Shown here one piece after another: positions 8,455 to 15,860 of a stretch of 64,000 nucleotides of DNA. The stretch is from an uncultured Phocaeicola sp. (GTDB lineage: Bacteria; Bacteroidota; Bacteroidia; Bacteroidales; Bacteroidaceae). Location: contig CALUJF010000001.1 of the NCBI GenBank assembly GCA_944320855.1, positions 1-64,000 on the forward strand, given 5' to 3'. The stretch's first letter is position 1; every line of letters begins with the position of its first letter. The notes under the pieces were generated by a model. That model saw only the letters and a list, made by a program, of their open reading frames with translations. It did not search any database and was not told the origin of the DNA. A program made the position numbers and the translations under genes.

Positions 8455-9534
8455 ATGTACAACAATACTTTTGGAAATATATTCCGTCTGACAAGCTTTG
8501 GCGAGTCTCACGGTAAAGGCATAGGAGGAGTGATTGACGGCTTCCCTGCCGGAATACATATAGATATGGATTTCATCCAGAAAGAACTTGACAGAAGAAA
8601 ACCCGGACAGTCTGCCATTACAACTGCACGCAAGGAGTCTGACCAGGTGGAATTTCTTTCGGGTATATACGATGGAGTTTCTACAGGATGCCCTATAGGC
8701 TTCGTGGTATGGAACACCAACCAGCATTCAGGCGACTATGACAATATGAAGGATGTTTTCCGCCCATCGCATGCCGATTTCACATACACTCAGAAGTACG
8801 GACTGCGCGACCACCGCGGAGGAGGACGCTCGTCGGCACGCGAAACCATCTCACGTGTAGTAGCCGGAGCACTGGCAAAAATAGCATTAAAACAACTTGG
8901 AGTAGAAATCACAGCATACACATCGCAGGTCGGCGAACTGAAACTCGACAAGGATTATTCGGCCTATGATTTGAGCGAGATTGAAAAGAACCCGGCAAGA
9001 TGTCCAGACCCGGCTATGGCACAGACTATGGAAGACTTAATTTTCAAAACTAAGGGAGAAGGCGACACCATAGGAGGAACAGTGGACTGCGTAATAAAGG
9101 GATGCCCCATCGGACTCGGCCAACCGGCTTTCGGAAAGCTCCACGCAGCACTCGGAAATGCAATGCTTACCATCAATGCAGCCAAAGGATTCGAATACGG
9201 ACAGGGATTCGGCAGCATGGAGATGAAAGGCAGCCAGCAGAATGACATTTTCTATAACGACAACGGCAAGATAGCTTTCCGCACAAACCGTTCCGGAGGT
9301 ATTCAGGGCGGTATAAGCAATGGACAGGATATATACTTCAAAGTAGCATTCAAGCCGGTTGCTACTGTGCTTATGGAACAGCCAACAGTGGATAAGGACG
9401 GCAACGAAACAATTCTCAAAGCCAAAGGAAGACACGACCCATGTGTACTCCCGAGAGCAGTACCTATAGTGGAAGCTATGGCAGCCATGACCATACTCGA
9501 TTATTATCTGTTAAACAAAACAACAACTCTATAA
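8455..9534 (+). CDS. aroC: chorismate synthase
   Basis: 359 residues. Catalyses the last step of the shikimate pathway, turning 5-enolpyruvylshikimate-3-phosphate into chorismate with reduced FMN, in the cytoplasm. Family signatures are all present: [19 protein letters not shown] near residue 15, [20 protein letters not shown], and [12 protein letters not shown], the FMN/substrate-binding loops, plus MEQPTVD and [18 protein letters not shown] at the C-terminus. Length is typical. The stop is 2 bases before the start of the M20 dipeptidase gene, so the two are probably co-transcribed. No canonical promoter was found in the preceding 187 bases, which hold the palindromic repeats. Confidence 0.98.
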   Translation: MYNNTFGNIFRLTSFGESHGKGIGGVIDGFPAGIHIDMDFIQKELDRRKPGQSAITTARKESDQVEFLSGIYDGVSTGCPIGFVVWNTNQHSGDYDNMKDVFRPSHADFTYTQKYGLRDHRGGGRSSARETISRVVAGALAKIALKQLGVEITAYTSQVGELKLDKDYSAYDLSEIEKNPARCPDPAMAQTMEDLIFKTKGEGDTIGGTVDCVIKGCPIGLGQPAFGKLHAALGNAMLTINAAKGFEYGQGFGSMEMKGSQQNDIFYNDNGKIAFRTNRSGGIQGGISNGQDIYFKVAFKPVATVLMEQPTVDKDGNETILKAKGRHDPCVLPRAVPIVEAMAAMTILDYYLLNKTTTL

Positions 9535-9536
9535 AC

Positions 9537-10904
9537 ATGGAAATAAAGAAATACATAGAAGAAAACGAACAGCGTTTCATCGACGAACTTTTCAGCCTGA
9601 TACGCATACCGAGCATCAGCGCCCTGCCACAGCATAAGGAAGACATGTTAGCTTGTGCCGAAAGATGGAGACAACTACTCATCGAAGCCGGTGCGGACGA
9701 GGCTATAATCATGCCTTCGCAGGGCAACCCTCTGGTTTATGCTGAAAAGAGAGTTAACTCGGACGCTCCTACCGTATTGATATACTCCCACTACGATGTA
9801 ATGCCGGCCGAACCGCTTGAACTTTGGAAAAGCAATCCGTTTGAGCCGGAAATCAGAGACGGACACATCTGGGCAAGAGGTGCCGACGATGATAAAGGTC
9901 AGGCAATGATACAGGCTAAAGCATTCGAATATATGGTACGCGAAGGACTTCTGAAACATAACGTAAAATTCATCTTCGAAGGAGAAGAAGAAATAGGTTC
10001 TCCAAGTCTGAATGCATTCCTGCAAGAGCACAAGGAGCTGCTCAAAGCAGATGTTATCCTCGTATCGGACACAAGTATGCTTGGCAAGGAACTTCCGTCG
10101 CTCACCACCGGTTTGCGCGGACTGGCTTACTGGGAAATCGAGGTTACAGGTCCTAACCGCGACCTTCATTCCGGACACTTCGGCGGTGCAGTGGCAAACC
10201 CTATCAACACCTTGTGCAGCATGATAGACAAGATAACCGATGCCGACGGACGAATCACCATCCCTCATTTCTACGACGATGTAGAAGAAGTACCGGCAGA
10301 AGAACGCAGCATGATAGCAAGCATCCCGTTCGATGAAGGAAAATACATGGAAGCCATTGGAGTGAAAGCACTGAAAGGCGAAAAAGGTTATTCAACACTG
10401 GAACGTAACAGCTGCCGCCCTTCATTCGACGTGTGCGGAATATGGGGTGGATATACAGGTAATGGCTCAAAGACCGTACTCCCGTCGAAAGCATACGCCA
10501 AGGTATCCTGCCGACTTGTCCCACATCAGAACCACGAAAAGATTTCCAGACTCTTTGTGGATTACATCAACGAAATAGCTCCTGAATACGTTCAGGTAAA
10601 AGTAACTCCTATGCACGGTGGCGAAGGCTACGTCTGCCCTATCACCCTTCCTGCATATAAGGCTGCCGAAAAGGGATTTGAGAAAGCATTCGGAAAGAAA
10701 CCATTGGCAGTGCGCCGTGGAGGAAGTATTCCTATCATAAGCGATTTCGAACAGATACTTGGAATAAAGACAGTACTGATGGGATTCGGACTTGAAAGCA
10801 ACGCCATACATTCTCCTAATGAAAACTTCCCACTCGATATTTTCCGCAAGGGAATAGAAGCCGTAGTTGAGTTCCACAAGGAATATGACAATATACAGAA
10901 CTGA
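9537..10904 (+). CDS. M20 family metallo-dipeptidase
   Basis: 455 residues, a di-zinc peptidase of the PepV/CNDP-like M20 group that hydrolyses dipeptides in the cytoplasm. Metal and catalytic motifs are in order: SHYDVMPAEP (metal His and catalytic Asp), GADDDKGQ (bridging Asp), EGEEEIGSP (catalytic Glu and metal Glu), VSDTSM, and HSPNENF at the end (metal His). The lid/dimerisation domain lies between about residues 195 and 325, with HSGHFGGAVANP. I chose the ATG at 9537, 2 bases after the aroC stop; the frame is open further upstream within aroC, but that would add an unsupported extension. Confidence 0.93.
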   Translation: MEIKKYIEENEQRFIDELFSLIRIPSISALPQHKEDMLACAERWRQLLIEAGADEAIIMPSQGNPLVYAEKRVNSDAPTVLIYSHYDVMPAEPLELWKSNPFEPEIRDGHIWARGADDDKGQAMIQAKAFEYMVREGLLKHNVKFIFEGEEEIGSPSLNAFLQEHKELLKADVILVSDTSMLGKELPSLTTGLRGLAYWEIEVTGPNRDLHSGHFGGAVANPINTLCSMIDKITDADGRITIPHFYDDVEEVPAEERSMIASIPFDEGKYMEAIGVKALKGEKGYSTLERNSCRPSFDVCGIWGGYTGNGSKTVLPSKAYAKVSCRLVPHQNHEKISRLFVDYINEIAPEYVQVKVTPMHGGEGYVCPITLPAYKAAEKGFEKAFGKKPLAVRRGGSIPIISDFEQILGIKTVLMGFGLESNAIHSPNENFPLDIFRKGIEAVVEFHKEYDNIQN

Positions 10905-10931
10905 TATTACAGACAAAATAATACATTCATT

Positions 10932-10970
10932 AAGGTCGGATTTTCAGACAAAGTCCGGCCTTTATTGTTT
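10932..10970 (+). terminator. rho-independent terminator after the M20 peptidase
   Basis: Stem AAGGTCGGA (10932-10940) pairs with TCCGGCCTT (10954-10962) with one G-U pair, followed by a T-rich stretch. It ends the aroC-dipeptidase transcript. Confidence 0.75.
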
Positions 10971-11000
10971 CTCCAGTACACACACGTCACGTACGGGCAT

Positions 11001-11063
11001 AAAAAAAGGAGTACCGCTGTACTCCAACCTTTATTAACCTTAAATCTAATACTATGAAAAACA
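11001..11063 (-). ncRNA. candidate small RNA 1 (about 63 nt)
   Basis: A perfect Bacteroidetes promoter at 11069-11099 points leftward, and a rho-independent terminator sits about 40 bases downstream: stem GGAGTAC/GTACTCC (11008-11025) followed by seven T on the minus strand (11001-11007). The predicted transcript contains TTAGATTTAA (11040-11049), then GTTGGAG leading into the terminator. No open frame with a plausible start is present in that direction. Candidate sRNA 2 near 49,830 shares the same core layout. Known Bacteroides species carry families of similar short intergenic sRNAs, but I cannot confirm membership. Expression is inferred, not shown. Confidence 0.65.
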
Positions 11064-11068
11064 CGATG

Positions 11069-11099
11069 CAAAGGTAAGGACTTTATTGTAATCTGCAAA
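11069..11099 (-). promoter_or_regulatory. consensus promoter of candidate small RNA 1
   Basis: On the minus strand: TTTG (11096-11099), exactly 19 bases, then TACCTTTG (11069-11076). Both boxes match the Bacteroidetes sigma-ABfr consensus without mismatch. The expected transcription start is near 11063. Confidence 0.8.
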
Positions 11100-11198
11100 C
11101 TTTATCACGAAAATTGCATTTTTTATAACATGATTTACGGTGGATATATTTTTATTAACTAAATATGCTGTTATTGTTTTTATTATTACAATAATATT

Positions 11199-11206
11199 TA
11201 TCTTTG
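11199..11206 (+). promoter_or_regulatory. -7 box upstream of the lysine exporter genes
   Basis: TATCTTTG matches TAnnTTTG and lies 54 bases before the ATG at 11261. The -33 region is AT-rich (TTGTTTTTATT around 11174) without an exact TTTG at the 19-base spacing. Confidence 0.45.
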
Positions 11207-11260
11207 TAGAAGTTTAAACTACATATTATTATAATACACAGTTTTAAAAAAACACTAATT

Positions 11261-11542
11261 ATGTTTACAGTCATTGGATTTATGTTCGGAGGAATCATTT
11301 TAGGCTATGCTATCAAAAACAACCGACTGAACTTCATAAGCTCTATCATTACCACACTTATTTGGTTATTACTTTTCATCCTTGGCATTGAAGTCGGAAG
11401 CAATCAGCAGATTATTAACGGTCTAGCCACATTGGGATTAGAAGCCATCGTAATTACAATAGCTGCAGTCATGGGAAGTTGTATAGCCGCATGGTTATTA
11501 TGGTATGCCCTTTATAAAAGAAAGAAAGGAGGAAAAGCATGA
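11261..11542 (+). CDS. LysO-family lysine exporter, N-terminal half
   Basis: 93 residues with about three transmembrane helices (roughly 2-20, 27-45, 58-85) and a basic end (YKRKKGGKA). The motif LLFILGIEVGSNQQII matches the first domain of LysO/YbjE (DUF340), the lysine exporter of Escherichia coli, which is one chain of about 300 residues. Here the family is encoded by two adjacent genes: this one and the 200-residue gene that starts inside its stop codon (ATGA overlap). The two products together have the length of LysO, so a two-subunit exporter is likely. Substrate is inferred from the family. Confidence 0.78.
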   Translation: MFTVIGFMFGGIILGYAIKNNRLNFISSIITTLIWLLLFILGIEVGSNQQIINGLATLGLEAIVITIAAVMGSCIAAWLLWYALYKRKKGGKA

Positions 11543-12141
11543 AAGGAAGTTTGATTATAGTAGGTTTCTTTGCATTGGGATGTCTTACCGGATTATTCAA
11601 TATTATCCCATTCAACATATCCGAAACAAATATAAGTTTTTATGCATTATGCGCGTTGATGTTTTCAGTAGGACTTAGCATTGGCAATGACCCGCAAACG
11701 ATAAAGAATTTCCGGGCATTAAATCCAAGATTAATATTCTTACCTGTAATGACTATATTAGGAACATTGGCAGGAACTGCACTGGCGAGTATGGTATTAA
11801 CACATAGAACCATGGCAGAATGTATGGCTGTAGGAAGTGGCTTCGGATACTATTCACTATCAAGCATATTCATAACCGAATACAAAGGAGCCGAACTGGG
11901 TACAGTTGCTCTTCTGTCAAACATTACAAGAGAAATAATAACCCTGCTGGCTGCACCGCTATTAGTCAGATGGTTTGGCAATCTTGCTCCCATTTCATCG
12001 GGTGGAGCTACAACGATGGATACCACTTTGCCAATAATCACAAGATATAGCGGACAGGAATTTGTTGTGGTATCAATTTTCCACGGATTCGTAGTTGATT
12101 TCAGCGTACCATTTCTGGTTACATTTTTCTGCTCGATATAA
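11539..12141 (+). CDS. LysO-family lysine exporter, C-terminal half
   Basis: 200 residues with about six transmembrane helices. Family motifs include FSVGLSIGNDPQTIKN, the conserved MAVGSGFGYYSLSSIFITEY and GAELGTVALLSNITREIITLLAAP. These correspond to the second domain of LysO (DUF340/PF03956). Its ATG overlaps the upstream half's stop codon by 4 bases, a sign of tight translational coupling and near-equal expression. It is followed by a strong bidirectional terminator at 12177-12207. Confidence 0.85.
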   Translation: MKGSLIIVGFFALGCLTGLFNIIPFNISETNISFYALCALMFSVGLSIGNDPQTIKNFRALNPRLIFLPVMTILGTLAGTALASMVLTHRTMAECMAVGSGFGYYSLSSIFITEYKGAELGTVALLSNITREIITLLAAPLLVRWFGNLAPISSGGATTMDTTLPIITRYSGQEFVVVSIFHGFVVDFSVPFLVTFFCSI

Positions 12142-12176
12142 ATTGCGTCCCGATTTCGTCCTAGGGCTAAAACAGC

Positions 12177-12207
12177 AAAAGCTGTAACTTTTTGAGTTAC
12201 AGCTTTT
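12177..12207. terminator. bidirectional terminator between the lysine exporter and tRNA-Trp
   Basis: Perfect 13-bp stem AAAAGCTGTAACT (12177-12189) / AGTTACAGCTTTT (12195-12207), loop of 5, with T-runs on both strands. It serves the convergent exporter genes (plus) and tRNA-Trp (minus). Confidence 0.88.
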
Positions 12208-12215
12208 TACTTCTG

Positions 12216-12288
12216 CACGGGAAGAGAGGCTCGAACTCCCGACACTCGGTTTTGGAGACCGATGCTCTACCAACTGAGCTATTCCCGT
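12216..12288 (-). tRNA. tRNA-Trp (anticodon CCA)
   Basis: 73 nt, folds as a full cloverleaf on the minus strand: acceptor ACGGGAA/TTCCCGT, D arm GCTC...GAGC, anticodon stem TCGGT/ACCGA with loop CTCCAAA (anticodon CCA), and T arm GGGAG-TTCGAGC-CTCTC. The discriminator base is G and the CCA end is not encoded. It is a single gene, not part of a cluster. Confidence 0.97.
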
Positions 12289-12299
12289 GTTTGCGAATG

Positions 12300-12330
12300 C
12301 AAAGGTAGTACTTTTTTTTATATTTACAAG
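12300..12330 (-). promoter_or_regulatory. promoter of tRNA-Trp
   Basis: On the minus strand: CTTG (12327-12330), exactly 19 bases, TACCTTTG (12300-12307). One mismatch in the -33 box, none in the -7 box. Transcription would start about 6 bases before the mature tRNA 5' end. Confidence 0.7.
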
Positions 12331-12358
12331 GCTTTTATGAAATAAATATCGGTTTTAT

Positions 12359-12949
12359 TTAATACAGAAGATTTAAATCTCTGAAAGCCTGAGCATATAG
12401 TTCTGACTTTTTTTCCAACTTTAATGGATAGGCCCTACTTGATGACGGCATTCTGTAGAGAAAAAGAGTTCTGTCCTGAAACGAAATCTCTGTTTTATCT
12501 CCAATAGCCGGTTGTTTTACTGAGAAATATTCGCATAAGACATCTGTAGCTTTCTGACCTGTGGTAATTATCGCTTTACAGTCAGGTATCTGCTTTAACA
12601 GCAATTCTATGTTAGTGGATTCTACTACTTCAAGGAATTTATCAGAAGCATTGTCCTGCAGCCTGATTACAGCAGATGCCGTATCATACAGTGCTATGCC
12701 TTTCTGCGTAAGAAAACTTTCAAGCTTGGCTTTATCAAACGCTTTCTTGCTGTCAGTAAGGAAATACTCTTTATCATTGAAAAAAATATATCCGAATATT
12801 CTCCACATGTCGTTCTGTAAGTTTGGATAAAAGAAATCCATACTCCATCTTTTTCGCTGCGGAGGAAAGCTTCCTAACATTAAAAGTGATGCATTACAAG
12901 GAAGGAATGGTTCTAAAGGATGTTGCTCTATATTTCTAATATTATTCAT
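12359..12949 (-). CDS. uracil-DNA-glycosylase-superfamily protein
   Basis: 196 residues. Two signatures of the superfamily fold are clear: LLMLGSFPPQRKRWSMDFFYPN near residues 22-43, corresponding to the uracil-binding and catalytic-water loop, and MPSSSRAYP near the C-terminus, the DNA-contacting loop. ALYDTASAVIRLQDNASD and TTGQKATDVL lie between. The Pro-Ser-Ser-Ser form recalls mismatch-specific (MUG-type) glycosylases, which remove uracil or damaged pyrimidines from DNA. Substrate range is not decided by the sequence. It stands alone between tRNA-Trp and the gene at 13024. Confidence 0.8.
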   Translation of the reverse strand: MNNIRNIEQHPLEPFLPCNASLLMLGSFPPQRKRWSMDFFYPNLQNDMWRIFGYIFFNDKEYFLTDSKKAFDKAKLESFLTQKGIALYDTASAVIRLQDNASDKFLEVVESTNIELLLKQIPDCKAIITTGQKATDVLCEYFSVKQPAIGDKTEISFQDRTLFLYRMPSSSRAYPLKLEKKSELYAQAFRDLNLLY

Positions 12950-12969
12950 AATGGAACATACAAAATAAA

Positions 12970-13003
12970 GGCGGGATTGATATATAATATACCAACTCCG
13001 CCA
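12970..13003 (-). terminator. terminator of the gene at 13024-13653
   Basis: On the minus strand a GC-rich stem (GGCGG ... CCGCC with one internal mismatch and a G-U pair) with an AT-rich loop is followed by TTTATTTTG. It sits 20-50 bases after the stop of the unknown gene. Confidence 0.6.
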
Positions 13004-13023
13004 TTAAAATAGGTTTATACTGT

Positions 13024-13653
13024 TCAGGCTTTTGGTTTCGGCTCCTTTTTAGCCAGCAGAACGATATTATAGACATAATCGTTCATCCATTCCTGTGAAT
13101 ATCCCAAAGCGTGCTTGTACTGACGGATATTATTGCAGGTTTTACGCACTCCGTCGTCTTTCCAGTCTGTCTTTGTCAGGATATCGTTTATAGCCTTTTC
13201 AGTCATATTGCGAAGCATCTTTTTCAGAAGGCTTGGCATACGGAATTTCCATTGCATCAGATTTCCGATAACCATCATAAGATCCTGGCTGAATCCCTGG
13301 AACATAAACAGATATGATTTTATGTCGTTTACATTCTTACAGTTTTTCTTTATAGAAGCATCTATTTCCTTGAAGAAACTGTCATTCAATCCGTAAATGT
13401 CAACAAGCATTTTCTTACAGCGTGACTTTTCTGCTATTCCTAATTTATTGTTTTGTGTAGGAACCTTGAGTGTACGTTTAAAGACAGCCAAATCAGGCAA
13501 AAAATTGATATTGCTTATACCCATTTGCGAAGCCATTACAGCCTGGTAGTAAACACGTATAAGGCTCATAAAATCTTCCATTCCGCCTACTCTGACAGTT
13601 TCTTCAGCATTTTCGGCATTTTTCTTTCCGAATAGTTTTGAAAATATACTCAT
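13024..13653 (-). CDS. conserved-looking cytoplasmic protein of unknown function
   Basis: 209 residues, not recognised. It begins MSIFSKLFGKKNAENAEETVRVGG, has no signal or membrane segment, and is mainly alpha-helical with many Lys and Met residues (LMMVIGNLMQWKFRMPSLLK, MLRNMTEKAINDIL). Two short motifs, CKKMLVDIYGLNDSFFKEID and WKDDGVRKTCNNIRQYK, look structured. A -7-like box (TATATTTG, minus strand, 13684-13691) and a terminator at 12970 indicate a single-gene transcript. Confidence 0.6.
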   Translation of the reverse strand: MSIFSKLFGKKNAENAEETVRVGGMEDFMSLIRVYYQAVMASQMGISNINFLPDLAVFKRTLKVPTQNNKLGIAEKSRCKKMLVDIYGLNDSFFKEIDASIKKNCKNVNDIKSYLFMFQGFSQDLMMVIGNLMQWKFRMPSLLKKMLRNMTEKAINDILTKTDWKDDGVRKTCNNIRQYKHALGYSQEWMNDYVYNIVLLAKKEPKPKA

Positions 13654-13736
13654 ATTTGAAATATTATTTATTCTTTATGGGTGCAAATATACTAAAATAT
13701 ATTGATTTGAAATTTATATTTGTATATAATAAAATG

Positions 13737-15143
13737 TTACCAACAACTTATCTCATTCTCTATATCCTTCATCTTTTCTTTTGTGAAGACAGGACTTTCT
13801 ATTCCTTTTTTCTTCTGCATCAGATAGTCATCAAGAAGTCTGAATGCATATTTTCCAAGCATTATTATCGCTATAAGATTACATATGGCCATCAGTGCCA
13901 TAGTTACGTCCGCCAGGCTCCAGACCAGTTTCAGGCTTGCCATTGAACCGAAAAGAACCATTCCTCCTACCAATATCCGATAGATTATTATCACATTCCT
14001 GTTCTTGGTAATAAAACGTATGTTGGCTTCTCCATAATAATAGTTGCCAAGAATACTGCTATATGCAAAGAACAATATTGCCACTGCAATGTAAGTACTG
14101 CCTATATTTCCTATCTGACTGTTTAATGCAGCCTGAGTCAGCTGTATTCCGTCGAGTCCGCTACCAAGTCCTTCACCACTGAAAAGTATTATGAAGGCTG
14201 TACAGGTACATATCAACAATGTATCTGTAAATACTCCCAACGCCTGAATGAAACCTTGTTTTGCCGGATGTGTAACATGTGCAGTAGCAGCAGCGTTAGG
14301 TGCAGAACCCATACCTGCCTCATTACTGAACAGACCTCGCTTTATTCCCTGCATAAGAGCGGCACCAATACCTCCACCTATAGCCTGTTCCACTCCGAAA
14401 GCATTCTTCAATATCAAAGAGATTACATCAGGCAAATGTGCGAGATTGCTGAAAACAATATATAATGCCAGTACTATATAGCCCAATGCCATAACGGGCA
14501 CAAGAATGCTGCTTACATTTGCTATCCAATGTACTCCGCCGAATATGATAACTATAGTAAGAACTGTTATTCCTATACCCATATATAGAGGAGGAATATT
14601 AAACGCACTGTCGAATGCTGCACAAATAGTATTGCTCTGAACGGAATTGAATGCAAAACCAAATGTGATAGTTATCAGTACTGCAAAGATTATACCCATC
14701 CATCTCTTTTTCAGTCCTTTTTCCATATAATAAGCCGGACCTCCGATATAGGAATGTTTACTTCTTATCTTGAACAACTGGGCAAGCGTGGACTCAACAA
14801 ACGCACTGCTCGCTCCTAAAAGAGCTATTACCCACATCCAGAATATCGCACCTGGACCGCCGACGGTTATTGCCGTGGCTACTCCTGCCAGGTTACCTGT
14901 ACCTACGCGGCTGGCCAAGGAAATGGTAAAGGCCTGAAATGAAGATATATGCTTTTCATGCCCGTCAATCTTTGCCGTTGAATCTCCAAGCAGCCTGACC
15001 ATCTCTCCTATCATCCTGAACTGCACAAATCTGGTTTTGAAACTGAACCACAGTGCACAGCCCAATAACATGGCTATCAGCACATACGTCCACAAAATAT
15101 AATTAGCCTGATTTATAAACTCCGTAATAAAATCCATTATCAA
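13737..15143 (-). CDS. sodium:alanine symporter (AGCS family)
   Basis: 468 residues, about eleven transmembrane helices. Imports alanine or glycine with Na+ across the cytoplasmic membrane. The signature of the family is plain: FTISLASRVGTGNLAGVATA followed by GGPGAIFWMWVIALLGASSAFVE, and later GLFSNEAGMGSAPNAAATAH. The start could be the ATG at 15143 or the next one at 15137 (MDFITEFINQ), which I find equally likely. It lies 19 bases after the AlbA_2 gene, so those two may be co-transcribed. Substrate is from the family. Confidence 0.93.
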   Translation of the reverse strand: MIMDFITEFINQANYILWTYVLIAMLLGCALWFSFKTRFVQFRMIGEMVRLLGDSTAKIDGHEKHISSFQAFTISLASRVGTGNLAGVATAITVGGPGAIFWMWVIALLGASSAFVESTLAQLFKIRSKHSYIGGPAYYMEKGLKKRWMGIIFAVLITITFGFAFNSVQSNTICAAFDSAFNIPPLYMGIGITVLTIVIIFGGVHWIANVSSILVPVMALGYIVLALYIVFSNLAHLPDVISLILKNAFGVEQAIGGGIGAALMQGIKRGLFSNEAGMGSAPNAAATAHVTHPAKQGFIQALGVFTDTLLICTCTAFIILFSGEGLGSGLDGIQLTQAALNSQIGNIGSTYIAVAILFFAYSSILGNYYYGEANIRFITKNRNVIIIYRILVGGMVLFGSMASLKLVWSLADVTMALMAICNLIAIIMLGKYAFRLLDDYLMQKKKGIESPVFTKEKMKDIENEISCW

Positions 15144-15162
15144 TAAATATGCCTGTAATATG

Positions 15163-15816
15163 TTATAATGATATATCTTCTTTTAGTCTGAAGTAGAAAG
15201 TATGTTCCCTGAAAATCTGTTCCACTAAATTGAACCTGATAAAATCTGCCAAAAGGCGGCTTGTCGTTATTCTGGGAATATTTGACAACTTGCTGCACCT
15301 GTTCAATGTCAGTTCGCCATATTTGTCGAGTATATCCAGCAAGTGTTTCTCCCGCTCCGAGTATGTCACCACGACTTTTTCTTCCTGCTTGTTATACTTC
15401 CACATATTCAGGCAAACCGTATCGGCCAGAATGTTTTCATCATTTATTCTAACGTATGCCCATGCCTTATTGTTCACATCGACTGCACAAACAGGCTTGT
15501 TCTCACTCTCTTCTATAGTTACTTCGAGAACATCCTTTCCCTGGACCCTATATATCTTGTTGGAAATACTTACTTCCGGAATACAATACATTTTAGCGGC
15601 AGCCTCTATCATGTATATTTCCTCTTCAGAGCGTACCCCGGCTATTTTGCCATTATCCTTTACTCCGACCAAAAGCCTTCCGCCTCCCGTATTTGAGAAG
15701 GCAGATATACTTTTGGCTATCTTTCTTGCATCCGAAATAGCGAACTTAAAATCCTGATGGACGTGTTCTCCCTCGTCTATCAGTTTTTGGATATAGTATT
15801 CGTCAGATGGAAGCAT
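15163..15816 (-). CDS. AlbA_2 (Schlafen-type) putative DNA/ATP-binding protein with winged-helix end
   Basis: 217 residues. The N-terminal AlbA_2 domain (PF04326, about residues 12-130) shows the usual QDFKFAISDARKIAKSISAFSNTGGGRLLVGVKDNGKIAGV. The C-terminal part (about 150-210) has a helix-turn-helix look (YGELTLNRCSKLSNIPRITTSRLLADFIRFNLV), probably winged-helix DNA binding. Such proteins are often annotated as transcriptional regulators, but the role is not established. It lies between the cysteine desulfidase gene and the symporter, all minus strand, 44 and 19 bases apart, so it could control or accompany amino-acid uptake; that is inference. Confidence 0.75.
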   Translation of the reverse strand: MLPSDEYYIQKLIDEGEHVHQDFKFAISDARKIAKSISAFSNTGGGRLLVGVKDNGKIAGVRSEEEIYMIEAAAKMYCIPEVSISNKIYRVQGKDVLEVTIEESENKPVCAVDVNNKAWAYVRINDENILADTVCLNMWKYNKQEEKVVVTYSEREKHLLDILDKYGELTLNRCSKLSNIPRITTSRLLADFIRFNLVEQIFREHTFYFRLKEDISL

Positions 15817-15860
15817 TATGTGTCTATTTTGTGTTTGTGTTTATATAAATAAGTAATGTT

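Larger units (their letters stand above)
10971..11260. other. gene-free interval between the M20 peptidase and the split lysine exporter
   Basis: Together with the terminator at 10932 this makes a 356-base stretch without protein genes. It holds the candidate minus-strand small RNA with its terminator and promoter (11001-11099) and an AT-rich plus-strand promoter region for the exporter (TATCTTTG at 11199-11206). I see nothing else in it. Confidence 0.6.

Noticed and set aside
11054-11077. Seven-codon leader peptide (MKNTMQR) on the plus strand
   Set aside because: It overlaps the minus-strand sRNA promoter, has no attenuator structure after it, and the nearest downstream gene is about 180 bases away with its own -7 box.
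11261-12141. Frameshifted pseudogene of a single LysO chain
   Set aside because: The ATGA overlap gives both a proper stop and a proper start, and both parts begin and end at domain boundaries.
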